A stretch of DNA of 11,838 bases from Alistipes sp. (GCA_029051915.1 JAIDKM010000154.1:1-11838), one strand, 5' to 3'; numbered from the stretch's first letter, positions 1 through 6,868 are shown. Notes: generated by a model not told the origin, from the letters alone. Made by a program: numbers and translations.

Positions 1-517
1 GGATCGAGTCGACGATCACCACGTCGGGTTTCTGTTCGGCGATCTGCGTTACGATGTTTTCCAGCAGCGTCTCCGCATAGACCATACATTCTTCGTTGCG
101 GATGCCCAGCCGTGTCGCGCGCATCTTGATCTGCTCGGCCGACTCCTCGCCCGAAACATAGAGGGTCTTCAGTCCGTTGGGCGCCAGTGCGATCTGGAGC
201 GAGAGAGTCGATTTGCCGATGCCCGGTTCGCCGCCCAGCAGGATCAGCGAGCCCGGTACCAGGCCGCCGCCCAGTACGCGGTCGATTTCCGCATTGCCCA
301 AGTCGATGCGGCGTTGGTCGTTTTCGCGGATCTCGCTCACTCGTTGGGGCTTGCTCACCGGGAGCATGCCGCCTGCGACGGTCGCCGGCCCGCTCTCTTT
401 GGCTATGATCTCTTCGGCGAAGGTGTTCCATTCGCCGCATGCAGGGCATTTGCCCAGCCATTTGGGGGCTTCATGCCCGCAGTTCTTGCAGAAGTAGGCT
501 TTTCGGACTTTGGCCAT
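1..517 (-). CDS. radA: DNA repair protein RadA/Sms, N-terminal part (partial, cut by window edge)
   Basis: RadA is a RecA-like ATPase that acts on recombination intermediates and branch migration in the cytoplasm. The reverse strand from the ATG at 517 gives 172 residues before the window ends. A four-cysteine zinc finger typical of RadA sits at the N-terminus (C10-x2-C13 and C24-x2-C27, with the flanking YFC, GHEAPKW and GKCPACGEW pattern). It is followed by the LGGGLVPGS stretch, a Walker A motif GGEPGIGKST at residues 95-104, the SGEES motif near 122-126 and a Walker B strand VVIVDS at 166-171. Full-length RadA is about 450-460 residues, so roughly 60% (KNRFG motif and Lon-like C-terminal domain) lies outside. 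The start is 10 bp below the lipoprotein stop, so it is probably the last visible gene of the dxr-rseP operon. The assignment is very secure. Confidence 0.97.
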   Translation of the reverse strand, partial: MAKVRKAYFCKNCGHEAPKWLGKCPACGEWNTFAEEIIAKESGPATVAGGMLPVSKPQRVSEIRENDQRRIDLGNAEIDRVLGGGLVPGSLILLGGEPGIGKSTLSLQIALAPNGLKTLYVSGEESAEQIKMRATRLGIRNEECMVYAETLLENIVTQIAEQKPDVVIVDSI

Positions 518-527
518 GATGCGCGAA

Positions 528-1019
528 TCAGTAGTTTTGCGAGGTGTATTCCCGACGTATCGCTCGCGTGATGCCCGCGTCGGGATAGAGCGTGCGGTAG
601 CGGGTCGTCAGATCGAGTTGCAGCACGATCTTCGTCCGTTGGTCTTCCGCCCGGTAGTTTTCGAGGGTGTACGTGCGCGCTTCTCCGTCGTAGATGAATT
701 CCAGCGTCGTGCTTCCGGGGGCTTTCCGGAAAGCTCCGGCGAGGGGTGTCGCGCCCTCCGTCGTTACGATGTCCAGCGGCCCGCCGTTGTATTCGGTAAA
801 GTGGAGCGTGTAGCTGCCGCCCGCTTCTACGGGCGATGCCGCCATAAGTTCCGTGCGGATCTGTTCCAGCCGCGGATCTTCTTCGGCAGCCTCTACGATC
901 GCTTCGACGCTTACGATCGGGTAGTGCTCCGTGTAGAATTCGTCGCTTTCGTCGCAGGACGTCGCCACGAGTGCCAGCAGCAGGGTGCCGAGGTATTTCG
1001 CTGTGTGAGTCATGTTCAT
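528..1019 (-). CDS. Small lipoprotein of unknown function, probably surface-exported
   Basis: I do not recognise a family. The protein has about 163 residues from the ATG at 1019. An ATG two codons further in (1013) and an in-frame GTG at 1034 are alternative starts. The region upstream has AAGGA about 16 bases before the 1019 ATG, which does not settle the choice. The N-terminus is a lipoprotein signal: a short polar start, a hydrophobic run (LGTLLLALVATS), then a cysteine followed by DESDE. An acidic stretch directly after the lipid-modified cysteine resembles the lipoprotein export signal that sends Bacteroidota lipoproteins to the cell surface. The remaining ~140 residues are mixed, soluble and without repeats or obvious catalytic motifs, and probably beta-rich. 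It lies between rseP and radA with short gaps on both sides, so it is likely co-transcribed. That position does not reveal its job. Confidence 0.75.
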   Translation of the reverse strand: MNMTHTAKYLGTLLLALVATSCDESDEFYTEHYPIVSVEAIVEAAEEDPRLEQIRTELMAASPVEAGGSYTLHFTEYNGGPLDIVTTEGATPLAGAFRKAPGSTTLEFIYDGEARTYTLENYRAEDQRTKIVLQLDLTTRYRTLYPDAGITRAIRREYTSQNY

Positions 1020-1058
1020 CGGAGTTTGCGTCACATCCTTTCGAGTTCGTTCATCCGC

Positions 1059-2387
1059 TTATTTGATGAAGAAACGGTAGATGTCGTTGCCGTTGGCATA
1101 GAGGAGCAGTGCCAGAATCAGGATAAGACCTACATATTGCGCTCCTTCCAGCACCTTGTCGCTTACCTTGCGGCCTGTTATCATCTCCCAGAACGTGAAA
1201 ATCGCGTGTCCGCCGTCCAGTCCCGGGATGGGCAGGATGTTCATCACGGCCAGAATGATCGACAGGAAGGCCGTCTTGAGCCAGAAGTCTTCCCAGTTCC
1301 AATGGCCGGGGAAGATGCTGCCGATCGACAGGAAGCCGCCGACTTCTTCATAAAGTTTGGTCTTGGGCTGTACGATCAGCTTGAGTTGTTGCCAGTACGA
1401 GGCGATCGTGCGGCCCGCCTTGCGGAATCCCGCCGGAATCGATTGCCAAAAAGTGTAATGTTTCGTGCGCAGGGTGTAGGGATTGGCTGCAACGACTCCC
1501 AGCGTCCCTTCGGCCGACACCGGAAGCGTCAGCGCCACCGTGTCGGCTCCGCGGAGCACTTCGAGCTCCACTTCTTCGCCCGCATGAAGTTGCAGCAGCG
1601 CCTTGTAGTCGCGGAATTCCAGGTTGCCGTAGCTCTCTTCTTCCGAGATCCGGATGCCTACGATTTCGTCGCCTCGTTGCAGCATGGCGGCGCCCGGCAG
1701 GACCACACTGTCGATCAGGAAGGGTTGGCGCAGCGTGAAAAAGTTTTCGAATCCTTTGTTCTGACGCATGGCGATCAGGCTGTCGAGCGGAAGACCGAGT
1801 TCCACTTCTTCGCCGGCTCGTTCGACCACTACGGTGCGATCTTTCTCCGTGATGAACAACATGTTGAGTATCTGCGGCAGGTCGTCGATCCGTTCCCCGT
1901 CGATCGATACGAAGCGGTCGCCGTCGCGGAATCCCAGCCGTTCGCCCGCTTCGTCGAAGTTGTAGCCCCAGCGGGCGTCTTCGTTCGAGAAGTAGCTTTC
2001 GCCCCACGTGTAGCAGACGCCGCAGTAGATCACGATGGCCAGCACGACGTTCATCACCACGCCGGCGATCATCACCAGAAAGCGTTTCCACGCCGGCTTG
2101 GCCCGGAATTCCCACTCTTGCACGGGGTTGTTCTGGTACTCCTTGTCCATCGATTCGTCGATCATGCCGGCGATCTTCACATAGCCGCCCAGCGGGAGCC
2201 AGCCCAGGCCGTACTCCGTGTGGCCGCGCTTGAATTTGAACAGCGAGAACCACGGGTCGAAGAAGATGTAGAACTTGTCGACCCGGATGCGGAATATGCG
2301 GGCCATGACGAAGTGTCCCAGTTCGTGGATGCCCACCAGAATGGTGAAGCAGAGGAAAAACTGGATGATTCTGATAAAAAGTTCCAT
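1059..2387 (-). CDS. rseP: RIP metalloprotease RseP (site-2 protease)
   Basis: This is an inner-membrane zinc protease that cuts transmembrane segments of substrates such as anti-sigma factors and remnant signal peptides. It is 442 residues long, the usual size. The first membrane helix carries the zinc-binding HELGH at residues 21-25. The conserved GGYVK loop is at 67-71, a second helix at about 103-126, two PDZ-like regions at about 146-200 and 225-290, and the second active-site motif, NILPIPGLDGG (N383 to G393), in the third helix, with D391 as the third zinc ligand. A last helix spans about 415-431. The start, 12 bp below the dxr stop, is fixed because HELGH must lie this close to the N-terminus. 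The leader before it (ACGAAAAC) has no Shine-Dalgarno, which is common in Bacteroidota. The dxr-rseP order is a frequent neighbourhood in bacteria. Confidence 0.96.
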   Translation of the reverse strand: MELFIRIIQFFLCFTILVGIHELGHFVMARIFRIRVDKFYIFFDPWFSLFKFKRGHTEYGLGWLPLGGYVKIAGMIDESMDKEYQNNPVQEWEFRAKPAWKRFLVMIAGVVMNVVLAIVIYCGVCYTWGESYFSNEDARWGYNFDEAGERLGFRDGDRFVSIDGERIDDLPQILNMLFITEKDRTVVVERAGEEVELGLPLDSLIAMRQNKGFENFFTLRQPFLIDSVVLPGAAMLQRGDEIVGIRISEEESYGNLEFRDYKALLQLHAGEEVELEVLRGADTVALTLPVSAEGTLGVVAANPYTLRTKHYTFWQSIPAGFRKAGRTIASYWQQLKLIVQPKTKLYEEVGGFLSIGSIFPGHWNWEDFWLKTAFLSIILAVMNILPIPGLDGGHAIFTFWEMITGRKVSDKVLEGAQYVGLILILALLLYANGNDIYRFFIK

Positions 2388-2399
2388 GTTTTCGTTGTC

Positions 2400-3551
2400 T
2401 TACAGATGCAGGTATTCGGCCGCGATGCGGCGGGCTTCGGCGTTCGCTGCGGCATAGTCGTCCAGCGTCGGGCCGGCGACGAACGTCGCATGTTCGAGTG
2501 CGTGTGCGATCGTGCGTACGATCTCCGTCCAGCAGCATTGGCGGGCCAGAAATGCCGCCACGGCTACTTCATTCGCTCCGTTCATCGTGCAGGCCGCCGT
2601 GCCGCCGCGGCGCAGACAGTCGTAGGCGATGTCGAGGGCCGGATATTTCTCGCGATCCACCTCTGCGAACGTCAGTTGCGGGTGGGCCAGGAAGTCGAAA
2701 CGTTCGTCGGGTCGGTCGGCTCGGTGGGGGTACATCAGGGCATAACTGATGGGCATCCGCATGTCGGGCGTGCCCAGCTGCGCCTTGATGGCGCCGTCCT
2801 CGAATTCGACCATCGAGTGGACGATCGACTGCGGGTGCAGCAGCACGGCGATTTTTTCGGCCGGCATGCCGAACAGCCAGTGGGCTTCGATCACTTCGAA
2901 CCCTTTGTTCACCAGCGTCGAGGAGTCGATCGTGATCTTCGCGCCCATCTGCCACTGGGGATGGCGCAGGGCCTCTTCGACGGTCGCCTGCTCCAGTTCT
3001 TCGCGCGGCCGGTCGCGGAATGCGCCGCCGCTGCAGGTTACGATGAGTCGCCGTACAGGCGAGCATTCGCCCGTCAGACACTGGAAGATCGCCGAATGTT
3101 CCGAGTCGATCGGCAGGATCGGCGCCCGGTGTTTTTCGGCCAGCCGCATCACCGTCTCTCCGCCCACGACCAGCGATTCCTTGTTGGCCAGTGCAAGTTT
3201 CTTGCCCGCACGGAGGGTCGCCACCGTGGGCGCCAGCCCGGCGTAGCCGACCAGCGCATTGACCACGACATCCGTGTCGCCGCCCCCGGCGACCTGCGCT
3301 ACGGCTTCTTCTCCGGCATAGACTTTCGTGTCGGTGTCCGCCAGCGCTTCGCATAGCTTTCCATAGCAGCTTTCGTCGGCGATCACTACCGTGTCGGCGT
3401 CGAATTCGCGGGCTTGCCTGGCCAGCAGCTCCCAGTTGCGGTGGGCCGTCAGTACGCGTATTTCGAAACGATCGGGATTTTCGCGGACAATGTCGAGCGT
3501 CTGTACGCCGATCGAGCCCGTCGAGCCGAGTATGGCGAGCCGTTGTTTCAT
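2400..3551 (-). CDS. dxr: 1-deoxy-D-xylulose 5-phosphate reductoisomerase
   Basis: This cytoplasmic enzyme catalyses the NADPH-dependent conversion of DXP to 2-C-methyl-D-erythritol 4-phosphate, the first committed step of the non-mevalonate isoprenoid pathway. It is 383 residues long, normal for the family. The Rossmann NADPH motif GSTGSIG is at residues 9-15 and ALANKESLVVGGE at about 120-132. Metal ligands are in the PIDSEH motif (D149, E151) and in NKGFE (E219), and there are the substrate-loop motifs SGGAFRD (174-180) and HPQWQMGAKITIDSS (197-211). C-terminal motifs include HPQSIVHSMVEF (239-250) and MNGANEVAV (323-331). All catalytic positions I can place are intact. Its ATG is 1 bp after the stop of the M23-like gene, indicating translational coupling. 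The enzyme implies that this organism makes isoprenoids by the MEP route. Confidence 0.98.
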   Translation of the reverse strand: MKQRLAILGSTGSIGVQTLDIVRENPDRFEIRVLTAHRNWELLARQAREFDADTVVIADESCYGKLCEALADTDTKVYAGEEAVAQVAGGGDTDVVVNALVGYAGLAPTVATLRAGKKLALANKESLVVGGETVMRLAEKHRAPILPIDSEHSAIFQCLTGECSPVRRLIVTCSGGAFRDRPREELEQATVEEALRHPQWQMGAKITIDSSTLVNKGFEVIEAHWLFGMPAEKIAVLLHPQSIVHSMVEFEDGAIKAQLGTPDMRMPISYALMYPHRADRPDERFDFLAHPQLTFAEVDREKYPALDIAYDCLRRGGTAACTMNGANEVAVAAFLARQCCWTEIVRTIAHALEHATFVAGPTLDDYAAANAEARRIAAEYLHL

Positions 3552-3552
3552 C

Positions 3553-4422
3553 TTAGAACAGGATGTAGCCTTCGGGATCGACCGGTTTGCCGTTGTTCCA
3601 GAGTTCGAATTCGAAAGCCTCGATCTTGCCGTCCTGCACTTCGGCGCTGTAGCCGATCACGTCGCCCGCATGAATGCGGTCGCCCTTGACTACGAGGGGT
3701 TTCGAAAGGTGGCGGTAGATCGACAGCAGGTTGTTGGTGTGTTGGATTTCCAGAATATGTCCCGCTTCGGGCGTCCAGCGGTTGATTACCACCGTTCCGT
3801 CGCCGATGGCCGTTACGGGATCGCCGGCTGCCGCCGCGATTCGCACGCCGAAACTTCCGCCCCGGATGTCGAACCGCTCGGTGATGATTCCGTCGATCGG
3901 GGTTATCAGCATGCTTTCGCCCGTCTGCCGGCGCGGCGGTTTGCTGCCCGCCAGCGAGTAGATTCCGTCGCCTTCCATCTGGGCGCGCAGAATCGAGTCT
4001 TCGGCCGAGGGCATCACCAGTACCTTGCTCGTGCGCGTGCTGTCCGACGAGGCATAGGTGCGGACTACGGGCGTCTTGCCTTGCATGACCAGCGCGATGT
4101 TTTCGTTGTAGGTCATCATGTCGTTCATCACCCGTTCCATCGAGTCGATGCGCATGATGTTCTGCATCAGGTTCTCGCGCGAGCGGCCCGCTTCGGTGCG
4201 GTAGCCCGGCAGGAACTCCAGAATCGGGGTGTAGGCCATCAGCGAGAGCACCAGAATGAAGAGCAGCAGCACGAAAGCCACCAGTCCGGCGAAGATGCTC
4301 GCCGGCGAGAGGTGCATGTGCCACTCTTCGCTGTTGTCCGTGGCGTTGAGCATGTTGAAGCGGCGCTTGCGGAATATGTTGCGCCACGTGTTGCGTATGA
4401 ATTTCAGGAGTTTTACGATCAT
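3553..4422 (-). CDS. Membrane-anchored M23/LytM-domain protein, predicted catalytically dead
   Basis: The protein has 289 residues: a basic cytoplasmic N-terminus (KFIRNTWRNIFRKRRF), one membrane helix at about 41-64, a periplasmic linker with possible coiled-coil character (about 75-115), and a C-terminal LytM/M23 fold at about 170-289. The fold is clear from PIDGIITERFD, the DGTVV strand, the LSIYRHLSK segment and the FELWNNGKPVDP end. The metal-binding residues are not there. Where active M23 enzymes have HxGxD this protein reads S190-F-G-V-R194, and where they have HLHFE it reads A269-F-E271-F-E. Only the YxH histidine (H238) remains. It is therefore probably not a peptidoglycan hydrolase but a regulator or scaffold, as EnvC and NlpD are for amidases; that role is inference. 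The start is supported by AAGG six bases before the ATG. It is the first gene of the operon with dxr and rseP. Confidence 0.88.
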   Translation of the reverse strand: MIVKLLKFIRNTWRNIFRKRRFNMLNATDNSEEWHMHLSPASIFAGLVAFVLLLFILVLSLMAYTPILEFLPGYRTEAGRSRENLMQNIMRIDSMERVMNDMMTYNENIALVMQGKTPVVRTYASSDSTRTSKVLVMPSAEDSILRAQMEGDGIYSLAGSKPPRRQTGESMLITPIDGIITERFDIRGGSFGVRIAAAAGDPVTAIGDGTVVINRWTPEAGHILEIQHTNNLLSIYRHLSKPLVVKGDRIHAGDVIGYSAEVQDGKIEAFEFELWNNGKPVDPEGYILF

Positions 4423-4438
4423 GATCGCCTTGTTTTGC

Positions 4439-4460
4439 CGCCCGCCGTCGAGGGCGGGCG
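4439..4460. repeat. GC-rich perfect hairpin in the leader of the M23-like gene
   Basis: An 8-bp perfect inverted repeat (CGCCCGCC and GGCGGGCG) with a 6-base loop lies between the predicted transcription start (about 4465) and the ATG at 4422, just upstream of the AAGG ribosome-binding site. In the direction of the gene it is followed by an A-rich run (GCAAAACAAGG), so it is not a terminator for that strand. On the plus strand it is followed by CTTGTTTTCC, which would make at best a weak terminator, with no gene to end there. A role in translation or mRNA stability is possible but unproven. Confidence 0.45.
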
Positions 4461-4471
4461 CTTGTTTTCCG

Positions 4472-4503
4472 CAAAGTTAATACAACCCGCGCGGACTGCC
4501 AAA
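4472..4503 (-). promoter_or_regulatory. Bacteroidota-type promoter for the M23-dxr-rseP-lipoprotein-radA unit
   Basis: On the minus strand TTTG (4500-4503) is followed after exactly 20 bases by TAACTTTG (4472-4479). This matches the -33 TTTG and -7 TAnnTTTG elements of the Bacteroidota primary sigma factor without a mismatch. Transcription would start near 4465, giving a leader of about 43 bases that contains the GC hairpin. The -33 element lies only about 19 bases after the response regulator stop, so the five genes downstream have their own start, although read-through from the two-component unit is possible because no terminator is visible between them. Confidence 0.75.
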
Positions 4504-4521
4504 CATCGGGGAGTTAAAAAT

Positions 4522-5301
4522 TCACTTGTCTTCCAGCCAGTCCATGAAATCGGAGGTGCGCGAGCGGCTGACGAACACCTCGAAGTCGGGGCGGGGTTCA
4601 AGCGCCACTTTCAGGCGGTTGCTCAGGTGCTTCGAGATTCCCGCGATCGCTTCGATCGAGGCGGTGCAGTTGCGCGAGAGGCGGAAGAAACGTCGGGGAT
4701 CCACCTGCTCCGACGCCGCGTCGAGCGACGTGTCGAGAATCAGACGCCGGCCGTCGGTCGTTACCAGATAGGTCGATTTGTCTTCAGCATAGAAGTAGGC
4801 GATCTGCTCGGTGTTCACCACCGCGATCTTGTCGCCCAGCCGGACTACGAAGCGTTTCTTGTACTCCCGGTCGGTGCCGGAGAGCAGGCTGCGCAGGAGT
4901 TCGGCATCGGGCGCCGGCGTCGGGTGTTCGTTTTCCAGTGCCTTGCGGCAGCGTTCTACGGCCGCCTGCAGGTCTTCGGGAACGATGGGTTTGAGCAGGT
5001 AGTCGACGCTGTTGACCCGGAACGCCCGGATCGCATAGTCGTCGTAGGCCGTCGTGATGACCACCTTGCCGCCGACTTCCGTCTGGGTGAAGATGTCGAA
5101 GCACATGCCGTCGGAGAGCTGCACGTCCATGAAGATGATGTCGGGGCGGTTGGCCGGATCGCGGAGCCATGCCACCGTCCCCACCACCGAGCTCTGTACG
5201 CCCACGATGCGCAGGTCGTCGAAATGTTTCTCGATCACTCGTCTGAGGTTGGTCTGGGCCGGGACTTCGTCTTCTACGATCAGTACGTTGTAGATTTTCA
5301 T
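4522..5301 (-). CDS. LytTR-family DNA-binding response regulator
   Basis: This cytoplasmic response regulator of 259 residues is phosphorylated by the adjacent kinase and binds DNA. The receiver domain spans about 1-125: acidic pocket E10-D11-E12, phospho-acceptor D59 in FMDVQLSDG, T83/T84 in the switch position and K104 in YLLKP, all intact. A proline-rich linker (about 126-132) leads to a LytTR DNA-binding domain at about 148-257, recognised by KKRFVVRLGDKIAVV, the IAYFYAEDKSTYLVT segment and the RFFRLSRNCTASIEAI stretch. LytTR domains bind pairs of 9-bp direct repeats spaced by 12-13 bp, and such a pair occurs upstream of the divergent maltose operon (6803-6832). Its ATG overlaps the kinase stop (ATGA), so both proteins are made together. 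The true regulon is not shown by the sequence; control of the neighbouring sugar operon is inference. Confidence 0.96.
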   Translation of the reverse strand: MKIYNVLIVEDEVPAQTNLRRVIEKHFDDLRIVGVQSSVVGTVAWLRDPANRPDIIFMDVQLSDGMCFDIFTQTEVGGKVVITTAYDDYAIRAFRVNSVDYLLKPIVPEDLQAAVERCRKALENEHPTPAPDAELLRSLLSGTDREYKKRFVVRLGDKIAVVNTEQIAYFYAEDKSTYLVTTDGRRLILDTSLDAASEQVDPRRFFRLSRNCTASIEAIAGISKHLSNRLKVALEPRPDFEVFVSRSRTSDFMDWLEDK

Positions 5302-6677
5302 AGCAGCGGTAGTTGAACACGGAATTCCGTGTCGGTTTGTTCTACGACGACCGGTCTGCGCGACAGGTCGAGGTATTGTTGGCGGATGTTGCTCAGCCCC
5401 ACGCCCGTCGAGACCGGGGCGTTGAGCCGCAGCTGGAGGTTGTTGCTCACCGCGAGCCGGTCGCCGCGGGCTTCGATGCGTACGCGCAGCGGTTGTTCGG
5501 GGCTCACGACATTGTGTTTGGTCGCATTTTCGATCAGCAGTTGCAGGCTGCAGGGCACTACATGACGGCGCAGCAGCTCCTGCGGGATGTCGACCTCGAC
5601 GTCGAAACCGTCCGTGAAGCGTTCCCGCAGCAGATCCACATATTTCCGTGCAAATTCAAGTTCTTCTTCCAGCGGTACCAGTTGTTCGTCTTCCTTTCGG
5701 AGCATGTAGCGGTAGGTGCCGGCCAGCTTGTGGATGAAAGCGCTGGCCCGTTCGGTTTCGTGTTCCTGCACCAGGTAGTCCAGGATGTTGAGCGAGTTGA
5801 ACAGGAAATGGGGATTGATCTGTTGCTTGAGCCGGTCGTAGCGGAACTGCGCACGGTGTTTCTTGCCTCGTTCGGTGCGGAGTTCCTGATCGGAGCGGAT
5901 GACGTATACGGCCAGTTGCAGCACTGCGTAGATCACGATGTCGGCCAGCAGCACCACCGTGTAGAGGCGGAAAAAGCATCGGGCCGATATCGTCGCGCCG
6001 TTGCCTTCGGGGAGTCCGTAGTAGACCGCGGCCGTCAGCAGCAGCACGAACAGCAGCGTGAAGAGCGCCGATGCCGCCAGCCGCAGATCGCGCCGGTGGA
6101 GCATCCGCGAGCGCAGGTTGACGAAGATCACGTTGCCGCAGAACATCGTCATCAGGGCCAGCGTGTTGTCCAGCAGGCGACGGAATTCGGGCAGGACTCC
6201 TCCTTCGCGTTCGAAGTAGGGCGAGTTGAACAGGCTGGTGTAGAAGATGCGGAAAAGGAGGATCGCCGCCACGATCGTTACGATCTGCCGGGTCGAGGGC
6301 GACCAGCGTACCGGCGCCGCTCCGTTCTGCGGTTCCCGCGAGCGCGACAGGACATAGGTCAGCCAGCCGACCAGTTCGGTAATCAGCGCCGTGGTGATGG
6401 CCGGGGCCAGTATGCCGTTGCCGACGAATCGTTGGATGAATTGCGCGCCGTAGATGCCGACTCCGTAGGCCACGAAGATGCAGATCAGGGCCAGCGCGGC
6501 CACCAGTTCGGCCCGCAGGCCGCGGCGGATCGAGATGATGAGGATCATCGAGAGCGTGAGCACCGTCAGCGGCACGTCGTCCACATAGTCGAATATGCGG
6601 CTCAGCACCACTACGGCGGCATGACCCGCCGCAAAAAGGTGGATCAGTGCCGGTGTGCTTATCGAGAGACGTTTCAT
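5298..6677 (-). CDS. LytS-like integral membrane sensor histidine kinase
   Basis: This 459-residue kinase has about seven or eight membrane helices in its N-terminal half (roughly 8-28, 36-52, 57-79, 87-110, 131-150, 170-187, 200-220 and 235-262) and hardly any extracytoplasmic domain, so it probably senses a signal in or near the membrane. The cytoplasmic half is a His_kinase (PF06580-type) domain: a short coiled-coil linker (about 263-285), the phospho-acceptor H290 in QQINPHFLFNSL, an N-box at LLIENATKHN (380-389, N384) and a G-box at GVGLSNIRQQY (425-435). All residues needed for phosphotransfer seem present. It overlaps the response regulator by 4 bp and is first in that operon, with a promoter 24-55 bp before its start. 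The ligand cannot be read from the sequence. Divergence from a maltose operon suggests a sugar-related or growth-related cue, but this is only inference. Confidence 0.95.
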   Translation of the reverse strand: MKRLSISTPALIHLFAAGHAAVVVLSRIFDYVDDVPLTVLTLSMILIISIRRGLRAELVAALALICIFVAYGVGIYGAQFIQRFVGNGILAPAITTALITELVGWLTYVLSRSREPQNGAAPVRWSPSTRQIVTIVAAILLFRIFYTSLFNSPYFEREGGVLPEFRRLLDNTLALMTMFCGNVIFVNLRSRMLHRRDLRLAASALFTLLFVLLLTAAVYYGLPEGNGATISARCFFRLYTVVLLADIVIYAVLQLAVYVIRSDQELRTERGKKHRAQFRYDRLKQQINPHFLFNSLNILDYLVQEHETERASAFIHKLAGTYRYMLRKEDEQLVPLEEELEFARKYVDLLRERFTDGFDVEVDIPQELLRRHVVPCSLQLLIENATKHNVVSPEQPLRVRIEARGDRLAVSNNLQLRLNAPVSTGVGLSNIRQQYLDLSRRPVVVEQTDTEFRVQLPLL

Positions 6678-6700
6678 GGTTCTGCGGGCGAATGCAATTT

Positions 6701-6732
6701 TAAAGGTAGCGTTTTTTCGTCATCCGGCCAAA
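6701..6732 (-). promoter_or_regulatory. Bacteroidota-type promoter for the kinase/response regulator pair
   Basis: On the minus strand TTTG (6729-6732) is followed after 20 bases by TACCTTTA (6701-6708). This is the -33 TTTG / -7 TAnnTTTG pattern with one mismatch (final A for G) and the same 20-base spacing as the promoter at 4472-4503. Transcription would start near 6694, giving a short leader of about 17 bases before the ATG at 6677. Confidence 0.62.
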
Positions 6733-6802
6733 TTTGGGGACGGCGATTTTTAATTTTTTATTCTCGGCCCGCAGCTTCGGCGGGTTTCGTCTATCCGGAT
6801 CT

Positions 6803-6832
6803 GCCGTTCGTCGGGTTTTTCGTGCCGTTCGT
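6803..6832 (+). promoter_or_regulatory. Putative LytTR binding site: paired direct repeats upstream of the maltose operon
   Basis: The 13-base sequence TGCCGTTCGTCGG occurs exactly twice, at 6802-6814 and 6823-6835, with a period of 21 bp (two helical turns). Inside each copy the 9-mer GCCGTTCGT (6803-6811 and 6824-6832) fits 8 of 9 positions of the consensus I recall for LytTR-domain regulators, [TA][AC][CA][GT]TTN[AG][TG], and the 12-base spacer is the canonical one. A weaker in-phase copy, GGGTTTCGT, lies 21 bp upstream (6782-6790), and TCCGTTTCG (6846-6854, 8 of 9 positions) lies 22 bp downstream. The likely binder is the LytTR regulator encoded next door (4522-5301). The site is close enough to both divergent promoters to affect either one. 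Confidence 0.55.
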
Positions 6833-6860
6833 CGGTGCGGATACCTCCGTTTCGGATATT

Positions 6861-6868
6861 TATTTTTA
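6861..6868 (+). promoter_or_regulatory. Candidate -7 box of the maltose operon promoter
   Basis: TATTTTTA resembles TAnnTTTG with one mismatch. At the spacing used by the other two promoters here, the -33 position would be 6837-6840, which reads GCGG and not TTTG. A start near 6874 would give a leader of about 33 bases to the ATG at 6907. A promoter with a missing -33 element just downstream of the paired repeats at 6803-6832 fits an activator-dependent promoter. The region is AT-rich, so a chance match is possible. Confidence 0.35.

Noticed and set aside
4439..4470. Rho-independent terminator on the plus strand
   Set aside because: The hairpin is good, but the tail CTTGTTTTCC is interrupted and no plus-strand gene precedes it. 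It lies in the leader of a minus-strand gene.
6768..6784. Small hairpin CCCGC / GCGGG in the divergent region, followed by TTTCGT
   Set aside because: The stem is only 5 bp and the T-run is too short for a terminator. No gene ends nearby on the plus strand.
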